DNA of 45,582 nucleotides from Balneolales bacterium (GTDB lineage: Bacteria; Bacteroidota; Rhodothermia; Balneolales; Natronogracilivirgulaceae). A program made the position numbers and the translations under genes. Within the stretch, counting starts at the first letter, position 1. Each line of letters begins with the position of its first letter. Below the pieces are notes generated by a model that was given only the letters and a program-made list of their open reading frames with translations, was not told the origin of the DNA and made no database searches. Below, one piece after another: positions 7,597 to 16,401 of this stretch. The stretch lies in contig SLKA01000059.1 in NCBI GenBank assembly GCA_007134845.1, positions 1 to 45,582 of the forward strand. Direction: 5' to 3'.

Positions 7597-8791
7597 TATT
7601 CAAAACACTATTGATTCCGAATTTACCGACGTGATAACCGTTCTGGCCGACCAACACCATTACCATCTTGACAAGTATCTTCACCCTTCCATTCGGCTTG
7701 TAACCTACGATCCCCTTCCCGGGTGGAGCAGCGAACAGATCATGCAGGCGGATGCAGTTCTGGTTCGCACGACAAATCCCCTGAATTCAGACACGCTCCC
7801 CCCGAACAGCCGGGTGCGCTTTGCGGGCACAGCTTCGGCCGGAAGGGATCATCTGGATGAACCGTTTCTGAAGGATCGCGGGGTTCATATCGCCGATGCC
7901 AAGGGTTCCAACGCACGCAGTGTGTCCGAATATGTTGCAGTTGCGGTACTGTCATGCTGTGATGAAATGAAAATTCCGCCCGCAAGTCTGACGGCAGGCA
8001 TAGTGGGCGCCGGATTCACCGGTTCTGCCACCGCCGCCATGCTCGAACGGATCGGGATCTCCTGCCGGCTGTTTGATCCGCCGCGCGAGGAAAGTGAAAA
8101 GCATATTTCCGGGACCGGGGAAAAAGAGCAGGACAGATTCAAATCTGCATCCCTGGAAGATGTGCTTGCTTGTGATATCATAAGCCATCATGTGCCCCTG
8201 GAACGATCGGGTGTCTACGCAACCTGGCACTGGTATAATGAGGAGAAAATACGATCAGCACCTAAACGGATTGTCGTTAATGCGTCACGCGGAGGTGTGG
8301 TTGATGAAATGGCGGTTCGCGCTGCACTGCGTGACGGGCATGTGAGCATGTTCATTTGTGATGTCTGGGAGAACGAACCAGTTTTTTCTGATTCCACTGC
8401 GGAGCAGGCTTTTCTTGCCACTCCGCATATCGCAGGCTATTCGGTGGAGGCAAAACGTAAAGCAACGGAGATGATGTGCGACCAGCTGCACCGTTTTTTC
8501 GGTTTTCCGGATCCTGAAACTCCTGTTTCGGAACTACGCCGCGAACATCTGCCTGATGATGATCGGCCACTGATCGATATCCTGCGACTGCTGCATCCGG
8601 TTTTTTCCTATGATGCCTCGCTCCGCACCCTTATCGGTCTGCCTGCTGATGAGAAAGGGCCCGGTTTTTTGAAACTGAGACAGAATACCCCGCTGAGGAA
8701 TGAATTCCCGGAGATCGGGCTCATGGCATCGGCTGCACACCGCTATCCTGTACTTGAAAAACTGGGATTCCGCATGTCCGGCTCTGCTTAG
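7526..8791 (+). CDS. pdxB: 4-phosphoerythronate dehydrogenase (start uncertain)
   Basis: PdxB oxidises 4-phosphoerythronate to 2-oxo-3-hydroxy-4-phosphobutanoate in the DXP-dependent vitamin B6 pathway. The product has the D-2-hydroxyacid dehydrogenase fold: NAD-binding GIVGAGFTG (158-166), then the triad R255 (NASRGGVVDE), E284 (WENEP) and H301 (ATPHIAGYS). The spacings of 29 and 17 residues equal those of E. coli PdxB (R208, E237, H254). A C-terminal PdxB dimerisation-like domain follows. The frame has no suitable ATG: the furthest start is GTG at 7526, 71 bp inside the preceding gene, while the first beta strand (IIIIPDIQ) begins only at about 7580. Either GTG is used with a 17-residue leader or a rare codon near 7580 is the start. 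Confidence 0.87.
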   Translation: MTAFCSRRSSIRRSRAVPIIIIPDIQNTIDSEFTDVITVLADQHHYHLDKYLHPSIRLVTYDPLPGWSSEQIMQADAVLVRTTNPLNSDTLPPNSRVRFAGTASAGRDHLDEPFLKDRGVHIADAKGSNARSVSEYVAVAVLSCCDEMKIPPASLTAGIVGAGFTGSATAAMLERIGISCRLFDPPREESEKHISGTGEKEQDRFKSASLEDVLACDIISHHVPLERSGVYATWHWYNEEKIRSAPKRIVVNASRGGVVDEMAVRAALRDGHVSMFICDVWENEPVFSDSTAEQAFLATPHIAGYSVEAKRKATEMMCDQLHRFFGFPDPETPVSELRREHLPDDDRPLIDILRLLHPVFSYDASLRTLIGLPADEKGPGFLKLRQNTPLRNEFPEIGLMASAAHRYPVLEKLGFRMSGSA

Positions 8792-8862
8792 CGGCATCAT
8801 CCTGCGGACATTCCGTAATCATTTATAATGCCACGTCTTCAATCCGACAGAAAAAGGCATCC

Positions 8863-10125
8863 ATGATGAAACCCCTGACATACCGAACCATTCCAAAGCG
8901 CTATACGTCACCCGGACGAAGGGTTACGGCCATGGCTCCCGGACTGGTGCTGCTGTCTGCGCTGCTCTGGCTCTCGCATGATCTGGGACTGGATGAACGC
9001 ATCGTGCTCTTCCGCTATCTGGCCATGGCTTTTGCCGCTTGCATGGCGTTCATCACCCCGCACCTGCTCTTTCCGGACAAAGACAAGACACTTATTCTTC
9101 AGCTCAATCCCTCACCGCGGCGTCTTTTCCTCCACCACCTGGTCAAACTGCGGCCTTTGTGGCTGTACGGACTGGCAGCAGCGGCCATTATCGCTTTCGG
9201 CGACAGTGTGTCACCCGCACAGGAGTTTAACGGGAAAACCCGCCTTTTCGCTACGGGGATTATCGCACTTACGGCCATCATGCTCTACGCGCTGTACCGT
9301 TTTGTGACAATCGGGGACCAGTCACAACGATGGAATGAAGGCAAAGCTGGCCGCCTGCTTTTTCAGACACTCGACTCGGTTGGCAAGAGCACCCCGGTTG
9401 ATGCCGGAATGTTCCCCACATTTCTGAGCACGATTATGGTCACCTTTGTTGGTATGATGAGTGTGGTAGCTGCAGCGGCGATCCCCCAGGTTCATCTGGC
9501 AGTGCTGCCCTTTGTCCTGTTTCTTGGATACTCCGGTTACCGGATCAGCAGGGAAATCGGGAGGTTCGACTGCCTCTATTATCAAAGCGACGCCTTCTAC
9601 GACGAGCTGTTCACCAATCCCGCCACAGGCACAAAAGAATCGCGTGAACCGGCATCATACGACGCTATCTACTGGGTTCCGGCGCGCTGGCGTGCGGCCG
9701 TCTGGACTCAGACCATCCAGCTTGACCGCAAGCGGCCGATGGGACGGATCGTCGCTCTTCTCAGTTTTACTTACTGGCTGCTCATCTGGCTGGGCACGCC
9801 TGAATCCTGGCACGCCGGCTGGCTAGTCTTCTGGGTACTCTCCAAGAACATGCTTGCCTGGCCGGCTTCCGGCTCCGCCATTTCGCCTCCGCTGTTTCAC
9901 TGGTGGATGATGCCGCCATCCGACTGGATGATCGCCCGTTTTTTCCTGCAAACGCGCTGGACACTTGCGCTCATTCTGACCGTATCGGCAGCAGCCCTTT
10001 TTGCGGAAGCGGTAAGCTGGCAGTCGGTCTTGATCTGGACCCTGGCTGATGTGGCCTTTTCGGCCGTATCTGCCTGGATGTTGACCCGAAGCAATGAATT
10101 CGCCTTTAAAAAACGATATGCATGA
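8863..10125 (+). CDS. Polytopic membrane protein, probable ABC exporter permease
   Basis: A 420-residue integral membrane protein with about ten predicted transmembrane segments: roughly 22-40, 46-70, 98-113, 127-150, 188-206, 210-226, 295-311, 315-333, 366-383 and 386-407. A soluble loop at about 228-290 contains an aromatic stretch (YDAIYWVPARWRAAVW). I recognise no named permease family. It lies 87 bp before an ABC ATPase gene in the same direction, so it is most likely the membrane half of a two-gene ABC-2-like exporter; the substrate is unknown. The ATG at 8863 has AAAAGG about 6 nt upstream and a TATAAT at 8824-8829 that could be a -10 box. Confidence 0.75.
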   Translation: MMKPLTYRTIPKRYTSPGRRVTAMAPGLVLLSALLWLSHDLGLDERIVLFRYLAMAFAACMAFITPHLLFPDKDKTLILQLNPSPRRLFLHHLVKLRPLWLYGLAAAAIIAFGDSVSPAQEFNGKTRLFATGIIALTAIMLYALYRFVTIGDQSQRWNEGKAGRLLFQTLDSVGKSTPVDAGMFPTFLSTIMVTFVGMMSVVAAAAIPQVHLAVLPFVLFLGYSGYRISREIGRFDCLYYQSDAFYDELFTNPATGTKESREPASYDAIYWVPARWRAAVWTQTIQLDRKRPMGRIVALLSFTYWLLIWLGTPESWHAGWLVFWVLSKNMLAWPASGSAISPPLFHWWMMPPSDWMIARFFLQTRWTLALILTVSAAALFAEAVSWQSVLIWTLADVAFSAVSAWMLTRSNEFAFKKRYA

Positions 10126-10212
10126 GGCAGATTGACAAACCGTGCGCTGTAATACTATCCAACAATATCATCCTGCAAAATAATCCGAAATCGTTACCAT
10201 AAGTGATTTCTC

Positions 10213-10857
10213 ATGAGTGATTACCTGAATATCGAGAATCTGTCCAAGCGATACGGGACAGGGCCCATGATCATATCCTCCATGAATCACCGGTTCCGGC
10301 AGGGGACGGCCACCGGTCTCATTGGGGCAAACGGTTCCGGGAAGACGACGTTTCTGCGCCTTCTTTCTGTAACCGCATTTCCAACCGAAGGCACCATCAC
10401 GTGGCATGGCAAACCTATTTATGATTCACCGCATGCATTCCTGAAATACATCGGCATAGTGACCGATGCCACCGATCTTCCTGTCTATCTGAGTGCCAAC
10501 GAGCTGATGGAATGGACACTCAGGGCACGCAAGAAGTGGGATGAAAACGAATCGCCCCGCCGCATGGAGGATCTGTTCGAGCGGCTGCACTTTGACGAGC
10601 GCCGGGAAAATCTCATCGGAACCTACTCCAGCGGAATGCTTCAAAAAACGATGTTGGCCTGCAGCCTCATCACACAACCGGAAATTATCCTGCTGGATGA
10701 GCCTTTTCGTGCACTCGACGAAACAAGCAAGAAGGCTTCGCTGGAAATCCTGAATGAGTATAAAAACAATGGCGGCACAATCCTCGTTTCCAGCCATTTG
10801 CGGCGAAGCCTGGCCAAACTGTGTGACGATTACATTACATTTCCGGTAAATGGATAG
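10213..10857 (+). CDS. ABC transporter ATP-binding protein
   Basis: A compact 214-residue ABC ATPase. Walker A is GANGSGKT (38-45), Walker B is IILLDEP (158-164) with catalytic E163, and the switch histidine is H195 in SSH. The signature is degenerate, YSSGM (138-142) instead of LSGGQ, and the Q-loop glutamine after IGIVT is replaced by aspartate (D85), which occurs in some BcrA/ABC-2 exporter ATPases. It probably energises the membrane protein encoded just upstream. The ATG at 10213 has no clear Shine-Dalgarno site. A TTGACA at 10132-10137 upstream has only a poorly spaced -10 candidate. It converges with tatD, 21 bp apart. Confidence 0.9.
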   Translation: MSDYLNIENLSKRYGTGPMIISSMNHRFRQGTATGLIGANGSGKTTFLRLLSVTAFPTEGTITWHGKPIYDSPHAFLKYIGIVTDATDLPVYLSANELMEWTLRARKKWDENESPRRMEDLFERLHFDERRENLIGTYSSGMLQKTMLACSLITQPEIILLDEPFRALDETSKKASLEILNEYKNNGGTILVSSHLRRSLAKLCDDYITFPVNG

Positions 10858-10878
10858 TGTTGCGGATCAATAAAACCT

Positions 10879-11640
10879 TCAGGAAACGCGAAACATCCGC
10901 CGGGCATTTTCCGTGGTAATGCGATCTGTTTCCGCGAGCGAAATATCGAACAACCCGGACAGCTTTTGCGCAGTGTACTTCATGTAAGAGGGTTCATTGC
11001 GTTTTCCGCGCTTCGGGACCGGTGCCAAATAGGGAGCGTCCGTCTCCAGAACCAGCCTGTCGAGCGGCATGTCTGCCACCACACGGTCCACCCCGGCATT
11101 TTTGAAAGTCACCACACCTCCTATACCTAGATACAGGCCCAGATCCAGCGCTCGCCTTCCCTGCTCAGGGGTGCCATTAAAACAGTGCCAGATGCCCCGA
11201 AGCCGGCCGTCCTGTTCCTCCGCGATGATATCGAGAATATCCTCCGTACTGTCCCGGTTGTGCAGAATCACAGGCTTGTCAAGGGTCTTTGCAACATGAC
11301 AATGCTCCCTGAGGCTTTTTTTCTGTACATCTGTATGGTCTTTCGACCAGTAGTAGTCGAGGCCTGTCTCGCCGATGGCAATGATCCCGGGGGATTCGCC
11401 GAGTTCTGACAGCTGTTCACCGATTCCACTCCGTGTGCTGCCGACATCGCAGGGATGGATGCCCGCCATTTTGTGAAAGTGGATCCGGGGATGATGAAGC
11501 TCATCCATTTGCTTCAGCGACCCAAAATCGATTGCAGGCATCATGATATCGGTGATTCCGGCCTGCGAGGCCCGGTCCAGCACATCGGGAAGATCCTCAT
11601 GGAATTGCGGAAGATAGATATGGGAATGGGTATCGATCAT
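10879..11640 (-). CDS. tatD: TatD-family metal-dependent DNase
   Basis: This 253-residue hydrolase of the amidohydrolase superfamily carries the TatD markers: the metal-binding DTHSH at the N-terminus, the ETGLDYYW motif, CFNGTPEQ in place of the usual C(F/H)SG element, and the C-terminal ETDAPYLAP. TatD enzymes act as 3'-5' exonucleases in DNA repair and in nucleic-acid turnover. The longest frame begins with a TTG at 11673, but the ATG at 11640 gives the canonical N-terminus (MIDTHSH), so it is chosen. The gene is divergent from recA, with 268 bp between the two starts, and converges with the ABC ATPase gene. Confidence 0.94.
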   Translation of the reverse strand: MIDTHSHIYLPQFHEDLPDVLDRASQAGITDIMMPAIDFGSLKQMDELHHPRIHFHKMAGIHPCDVGSTRSGIGEQLSELGESPGIIAIGETGLDYYWSKDHTDVQKKSLREHCHVAKTLDKPVILHNRDSTEDILDIIAEEQDGRLRGIWHCFNGTPEQGRRALDLGLYLGIGGVVTFKNAGVDRVVADMPLDRLVLETDAPYLAPVPKRGKRNEPSYMKYTAQKLSGLFDISLAETDRITTENARRMFRVS

Positions 11641-11739
11641 GAAATTGTTTGAATTTTGATCTTCGCGAACCAAAGATAGGAATTCTACCGGCTGATAACG
11701 AACTGGTCAGAACCGGTTAATGCACAAAGGGTATCAGGA

Positions 11740-11782
11740 TATCACAAAATGACGATTATTTTAGTGGATTTATCACAAAATG
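11740..11782. repeat. 12-bp direct repeat in the tatD-recA intergenic region
   Basis: The sequence tatcacaaaatg is present exactly at 11740-11751 and 11771-11782, with a repeat distance of 31 bp, about three helical turns. Both copies are preceded by ggat. This arrangement is compatible with a pair of same-face protein sites, but no factor can be named. Confidence 0.6.
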
Positions 11783-11838
11783 GATTGTAAGTTTTGGTTT
11801 GGTTCCTTGTCTTATCTGATAAAGATATCCGCAAGCAG

Positions 11839-11892
11839 TTTTGGTATTGTTACGAAAAGAAAGTATATTCGTACATATTTTACACATATACT
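11839..11892 (+). promoter_or_regulatory. recA promoter with overlapping dyad symmetries (possible SOS operator)
   Basis: A Bacteroidota-type promoter can be drawn: TTTG at 11840-11843, a 20-bp spacer, and TATATTCG at 11864-11871 (7 of 8 to TAnnTTTG). Two inverted repeats lie across it: TACGAA 11851-11856 with TTCGTA 11868-11873 (11-bp spacer), and AGTATAT 11862-11868 with ATATACT 11886-11892 (17-bp spacer). Dyads over the -7 element and start point are where a repressor such as LexA would act. The LexA motif of this group is not known to me, so the operator role is inference. Confidence 0.45.
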
Positions 11893-11908
11893 CAAGGAGT
11901 TTAACCTC

Positions 11909-13018
11909 ATGTCTGATAACGAACGCAGAAAAGCAATAGATCTGGCAGTTGGCCAGATTGAAAAACAGTATGGCAAAGGGACCATCATGCGCTTGGGCGA
12001 CCAGCCAATTGAGAACATTCCCTGTATTTCGACAGGGTCCCTTGTTGTGGATCATGCTCTGGGTGTTGGCGGCATTCCGCGCGGACGGGTAACCGAGATA
12101 TACGGACCGGAAGCCAGCGGCAAGACCACACTCGCCCTGCATGTCATTGCAGAAGCACAGAAGGCCGGCGGTCACGCAGCACTTATTGATGCCGAACATG
12201 CCTTTGATCCCAAATACGGCAAAGCACTGGGCATCAAAATAGATGAGTTGCTGATCTCCCAGCCCGACAGCGGGGAGCAGGCGCTCGAAATCGCTGAAAC
12301 ACTGATCCGGTCGGCAGCACTGGATGTGGTTGTCATTGACTCGGTGGCTGCCCTGGTCCCGCGGGCCGAACTCGAAGGGGAGATGGGTGATTCGCAGGTC
12401 GGTCTTCAGGCGCGCCTTATGTCTCAGGCACTCAGAAAGCTTACGGGGGTGGTCAACCGCACACATACCGCCGTAATCTTCATCAATCAGCTCCGGGAAA
12501 AAATCGGTGTGATGTTTGGCAACCCGGAAACCACAACCGGTGGAAAAGCGCTCAAGTTCTACTCATCAGTCAGAATTGATATCCGGCGAATCGGGGCGAT
12601 CAAACGGGGCGAAGACGTGATCGGTAACCGTACCAAGGTAAAAGTGGTCAAAAACAAAGTGGCACCTCCGTTCAAGACATGCGAATTCAACATTATGTAC
12701 GGGCAGGGCATTTCCCGCATCGCAGAACTGCTGGATCTGGCCGTTCAGTATGACATTGTCCAGAAAAGAGGAAGCTGGTATCGCTATGACGGTGAACCTA
12801 TAGGACAGGGAACCGATTCAGCCATGCAGTTTCTACAGGAGGATCCTAAGCTGAGTTCTGAAATCGAGGATATTGTAAGGCGCAAACTGCTGCCTGATCA
12901 TTATCCGGACAACGGAAAAGCCGCGGCATCAGACGCCGCAACCGGATCTGGTAAAAAATCCACCGGGAAAAACACTTCCGCAGCTGTTGCATCTGACACC
13001 GATACAAGAAAGGAATAG
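11909..13018 (+). CDS. recA: Recombinase A
   Basis: RecA forms filaments on single-stranded DNA, drives homologous strand exchange and triggers LexA self-cleavage. From ATG 11909 the protein is 369 residues, beginning [10 protein letters not shown]. Walker A is GPEASGKT (66-73), followed by the [10 protein letters not shown] stretch, the Walker B strand VVVIDSV, the L1/L2 DNA-binding loops and [28 protein letters not shown]. The longer open frame from 11780 adds 43 non-homologous residues and is rejected: AAGGAG at 11894-11899 sits 9 nt before 11909. The C-terminal tail after about residue 330 is rich in Ala, Ser, Thr, Gly and Lys rather than strongly acidic as in E. coli. recX follows after 86 bp. 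Confidence 0.98.
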   Translation: MSDNERRKAIDLAVGQIEKQYGKGTIMRLGDQPIENIPCISTGSLVVDHALGVGGIPRGRVTEIYGPEASGKTTLALHVIAEAQKAGGHAALIDAEHAFDPKYGKALGIKIDELLISQPDSGEQALEIAETLIRSAALDVVVIDSVAALVPRAELEGEMGDSQVGLQARLMSQALRKLTGVVNRTHTAVIFINQLREKIGVMFGNPETTTGGKALKFYSSVRIDIRRIGAIKRGEDVIGNRTKVKVVKNKVAPPFKTCEFNIMYGQGISRIAELLDLAVQYDIVQKRGSWYRYDGEPIGQGTDSAMQFLQEDPKLSSEIEDIVRRKLLPDHYPDNGKAAASDAATGSGKKSTGKNTSAAVASDTDTRKE

Positions 13019-13104
13019 CCATCACGATGTTGCAATGAGAAACGCAAACTCCAGGTTAGTTCCTGCATACGTCTGTAACTGAATATCCATAACCAATAGA
13101 CAGA

Positions 13105-13779
13105 ATGGATGAGTCTGCATTACCCCTGCCGGGGCGATGTACGGATATTGTCGCTCAAAAAAAGAAAAAAAACCGGGTTTCACTTTTTGTTGAGGATACC
13201 TATCTGGATGGATTACATCGCGATGTCATCGATGCTTCCGGAATTAAAGCAGGTGACATAATTACCGGAGATCAATACAAGCAACTGGTCAGGGCGGAAC
13301 GCTTGTTCCACCTGAACAATCAGATCTACCGCTGGCTTGCAGTACGAAATCACAGCTCCAGTGAAATCATCAAAAAAAGTTATGCCAAGGGCTATTCGAC
13401 CGAGGAAGTGAGAAATGCACTTAACCCTTTCATTGAGAAGGGATATCTGAACGATGCCCTTTTTGCCGAGAGCTTTGTCAGAGATAAAAAAGAACTCTAT
13501 GGCTGGGGTCCGTCAAAAATTCGCATGGCTTTGGCCCAAAAAGGAATAAAAAAACAGTATATTGATGCGGCCCTTAAGGACATCTTCACCGATCAGCAAC
13601 TCATCGACACTCTGGAAGCGGCTGCCGGAAGTGCTGCCAAACGGTTGATGAGAACCGAACCGGGCTTGAAACGGAAGAAGAAACTTGTGGATTTTCTAAT
13701 CCGAAGGGGCTTTCCGGGCTATATTGTAATGGAGAAATGTGATGAACTGCTAAGAAAGCTGGAGAATGAAGAGCTTTAA
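13105..13779 (+). CDS. recX: Regulatory protein RecX
   Basis: RecX binds RecA filaments and limits recombinase activity; it is commonly encoded next to recA, as here. The 224-residue product contains repeated three-helix RecX modules, seen in RWLAVRNHSSSEIIKKSYAKG, then IEKGYLNDALFAESFVRDK and the GPSKIRMALAQKGI element, with a divergent third module near the C-terminus. An N-terminal region of about 60 residues, rich in lysine, precedes them and fits the extended RecX forms known from Bacteroidota. The ATG at 13105 lacks a strong Shine-Dalgarno site. Its last 14 bp overlap the next gene. Confidence 0.93.
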   Translation: MDESALPLPGRCTDIVAQKKKKNRVSLFVEDTYLDGLHRDVIDASGIKAGDIITGDQYKQLVRAERLFHLNNQIYRWLAVRNHSSSEIIKKSYAKGYSTEEVRNALNPFIEKGYLNDALFAESFVRDKKELYGWGPSKIRMALAQKGIKKQYIDAALKDIFTDQQLIDTLEAAAGSAAKRLMRTEPGLKRKKKLVDFLIRRGFPGYIVMEKCDELLRKLENEEL

Positions 13780-14836
13780 CATCGAACGATTTATTCGATT
13801 GATCATTGGACTGGCCATTGTCCTGCTGGTTCTGGCAGTACTGTACCGCTTCTTCACGCTTGTCCTTTACGCGCTCATCGCATTGGTGATCACCTACATT
13901 CTGGATCCCTTTGTCAACCGGATGCAGTCTGCAGGCATGAACCGGACATTGGCTATATGCCTGGTCATATCTTCGCTGGTTCTGCTGCTGGTCTGGTTCT
14001 CAAGCACCATCCTTCCCGCTATTGCCAATCAGGTTATCATGCTCGGGCAGCAGTTGAATCTGGATGCTGTGCTCGCTGTTACTGCGGAAATCGAAGAGCA
14101 GATTCTTGAAAGGATGCCGTTTCTGCCGGAAGGGTTCCTGCGTGACAATGTGCCCAATGCTGTTGCTGTACTTTTCCAAACAGATGATATCTCACAAACC
14201 GTCAATAATATCCTCGGGATCTTCGCCAACATATTCTGGGCATTTATTGTTGTTCCGTTCGCAACGTTTTTCATTCTCAAGGACGGTGCAAAATTGCGTC
14301 GAAACATACTTCAGATTATTCCAAACCGGTATTTCGAAACAGTCCTCACCGGCATTGATAAAGTAGAAAAGCGGCTTGTCACCTATTTCAAAAGTGTTGG
14401 ATTGCAAAGTATCATCATCGCCACCACCGCAACCATCACCCTCAGTTTTGCCGGGCTGAACAATGCACTCTCGGTGGGAATAGCCGTCGGAGTAGCCAAT
14501 ATCATTCCGTATTTCGGACCTGTGATCGGCTATATTCTCTCCATCATCGTATCCGTTCTGGAGACCGGTGATTTTTCACTTGTCATCTACGTATTTTCCG
14601 CCATTCTCCTCACTCAGATCATTGACGTGGCCGTCGTACAGCCATTGTTGTTCTCCCGGTCGGCCAACCTTCACCCACTGGTGATCCTGTTTGTAGTCAT
14701 GGCCGGTGCCGAACTGGCTGGAATTTTCGGTATGCTGATTGCCGTCCCGATCACAGCCACTATTATAATAACAGCCAAGCAGATCACTTGGAGCCTTGAA
14801 AACTATAAAATATTCAGTCCTGTCGAATCGAAGTAA
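13766..14836 (+). CDS. AI-2E family transporter (YhhT/PerM-like permease)
   Basis: A 356-residue polytopic membrane protein with the AI-2E family layout: two N-terminal TM helices (about 10-55), a further helix (61-85), a soluble helical loop around 90-140, then clustered TM helices through 340. The hallmark GxxNIIPYFGPVIG occurs as GVANIIPYFGPVIG, together with VVQPLLFSRSANLHPLVILFVVMAGAELAGIFGMLIAVP. Relatives export autoinducer-2 or act in Na+/H+ exchange; most are uncharacterised, so the substrate is open. The ATG overlaps the recX 3' end by 14 bp, indicating coupling. Confidence 0.92.
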   Translation: MKSFNIERFIRLIIGLAIVLLVLAVLYRFFTLVLYALIALVITYILDPFVNRMQSAGMNRTLAICLVISSLVLLLVWFSSTILPAIANQVIMLGQQLNLDAVLAVTAEIEEQILERMPFLPEGFLRDNVPNAVAVLFQTDDISQTVNNILGIFANIFWAFIVVPFATFFILKDGAKLRRNILQIIPNRYFETVLTGIDKVEKRLVTYFKSVGLQSIIIATTATITLSFAGLNNALSVGIAVGVANIIPYFGPVIGYILSIIVSVLETGDFSLVIYVFSAILLTQIIDVAVVQPLLFSRSANLHPLVILFVVMAGAELAGIFGMLIAVPITATIIITAKQITWSLENYKIFSPVESK

Positions 14837-14848
14837 AAACAATTGATC

Positions 14849-15772
14849 ATGATAAAACTCCGACCGCTACCTGAAAACGGGACCATAGGAATTATGGCCC
14901 CTTCATCACCGATAGAGCCTCAGCGATTAGAAAACGGTATCGCCTATTTTAAAAAGCGTGGCTACCGTGTTATTGTCAAACCCAGCTGCCATGCCCGTGA
15001 CAATTATTTGGCCGGCAGTGCGATGGATCGCGCCTCCGAGCTGATGGATCTTGTCAATGATTCCTCTGTTGACGTAATCTTCTTCGCACGAGGCGGCTTC
15101 GGGAGCAGCGCCATGCTTCCGCTTCTGGATTTCGATGCCATCACATCCGCACGAAAACTCATGATCGGCTACAGTGACATCACTGCTCTGGAATGGGGCA
15201 TTTATGCACAAACAGGACTGCCCTCTCTTTCGACCGGCATGCCGGCTACGGATTTTTATATGCATCCTGTCCACCCCGATTTTGAAAAATCATTCTGGGA
15301 TTTCATGCAAACCGGCAAAGTTAACTACAACCTGAAAGTCCCGGCCAATCGTAAAAGCGGTGAAGTTCGTGGCATTGCATTACCAGGAACGCTGTCAGTG
15401 GCCGCCAAACTGGCCGCTTCCCCATTTTTTCCCGATCTGAACAATGCCATCCCCATTCTTGAGGACGTAGACGAACCACGTCACAAGACCGAAGGATATC
15501 TTTGGCAGGCAAAACTTGCCGGCTGGTTTGAAGCATCCAATGCCGTCATATTCGGCTCTTTTTCACCACCGGAGCAGGAAACCTTTGGCGACGTCCCTTC
15601 CATGGAAAAAATTCTGGATCGATTGTTGAAAGATACTGACTTGCCGGTCGTTCGCGATGTACCCTACGGCCACATTGATCACAAGATTCCTTTTCCGCTG
15701 GGAGTGGAATTATTCATTTCCTTTGGTAATACTGTAAAAATCACCAGCACAGACAGCATATTTGACAATTGA
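14849..15772 (+). CDS. ldcA: Muramoyltetrapeptide (LD-) carboxypeptidase, peptidase family S66
   Basis: LdcA removes the terminal D-alanine from murein tetrapeptides during cytoplasmic peptidoglycan recycling. The 307-residue protein has the S66 landmarks: IMAPSSP at the N-terminus, ARGGFGSS, the nucleophile serine in MIGYSDITAL, the glutamate in ILEDVDEPRHKTEGYLWQ, and the histidine in DVPYGHIDHKIPFPLG. The frame opens at a TTG two codons upstream; the ATG at 14849 is preferred. It starts 12 bp after the AI-2E permease, and its TGA overlaps the TTG start of purN. A related microcin-C-resistance peptidase (MccF) belongs to the same family, but gene context favours recycling. Confidence 0.92.
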   Translation: MIKLRPLPENGTIGIMAPSSPIEPQRLENGIAYFKKRGYRVIVKPSCHARDNYLAGSAMDRASELMDLVNDSSVDVIFFARGGFGSSAMLPLLDFDAITSARKLMIGYSDITALEWGIYAQTGLPSLSTGMPATDFYMHPVHPDFEKSFWDFMQTGKVNYNLKVPANRKSGEVRGIALPGTLSVAAKLAASPFFPDLNNAIPILEDVDEPRHKTEGYLWQAKLAGWFEASNAVIFGSFSPPEQETFGDVPSMEKILDRLLKDTDLPVVRDVPYGHIDHKIPFPLGVELFISFGNTVKITSTDSIFDN

Positions 15773-16359
15773 AAACAAAAAAAATTGTCGTTTTTGCCTC
15801 CGGTTCCGGATCCAATTTCAAGGCGTTGCATCAGGCTGCCATGAAAAAGGAGATACCTGCACGAATAACGGCACTCATTTGTGACAATCCCGATGCCGGT
15901 GCACTCACATATGCCCGGGATCATGATATCCGTACTGAAGTGATTTCCCCGCGCGGTTTTGTTGATCCCGAAACATACAAAAAGAAACTCGATGAAATCC
16001 TGGACGAGGAATCACCTGACCTCATTGTGCTTGCCGGATATCTCAAAAAGATACCTGATGAGATAGTGGAACGCTACCCGCGCAAGATCATCAACATCCA
16101 TCCTTCCCTGCTTCCAAAATACGGGGGCAAAGGATGGTATGGCATGCGTGTTCACCGGGCCGTCATCAATAACAGGGAAAAAGAAACCGGCTGCACTGTC
16201 CACTACGTCACCCAGGATTACGATGAGGGGCCTGTCATCGCACGGGTCAAGGTACCGGTTAGTGAAAAAGACACTGCTGAAACAGTTGCTGCCAAAGTTC
16301 TCAGGCAGGAGCATGTACTCTATCCGAAAGTTGTACGCTTTCTGCTTTCTAATACATGA
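15769..16359 (+). CDS. purN: Phosphoribosylglycinamide formyltransferase 1 (TTG start)
   Basis: PurN transfers a formyl group from 10-formyl-tetrahydrofolate to GAR in de novo purine synthesis. The 196-residue product has ASGSGSNFKAL near the start, the catalytic N109 and H111 in INIHPSLLPKYGG, and D152 in the DEGP loop, matching N106, H108 and D144 of E. coli. The only plausible start is TTG at 15769, overlapping the TGA of ldcA by four bases (TTGA); the first ATG lies past the GSGSN loop. The next gene in the same direction, purH, is in the same pathway. Confidence 0.95.
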   Translation: MKTKKIVVFASGSGSNFKALHQAAMKKEIPARITALICDNPDAGALTYARDHDIRTEVISPRGFVDPETYKKKLDEILDEESPDLIVLAGYLKKIPDEIVERYPRKIINIHPSLLPKYGGKGWYGMRVHRAVINNREKETGCTVHYVTQDYDEGPVIARVKVPVSEKDTAETVAAKVLRQEHVLYPKVVRFLLSNT

Positions 16360-16401
16360 GATAGCCTGATTTACTCATTGCGATATCACCAACCACATAA
16401 C

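Noticed and set aside
10132-10158. Strong sigma70 promoter before the ABC ATPase gene
   Set aside because: TTGACA is perfect, but the best -10 (TACTAT) is only 15 bp away and the group's consensus differs; not convincing enough to list.
11756-12466. 236-codon open frame opposite recA
   Set aside because: It lies antisense to recA, is Cys- and Asn-rich without motif, and crosses the recA promoter.
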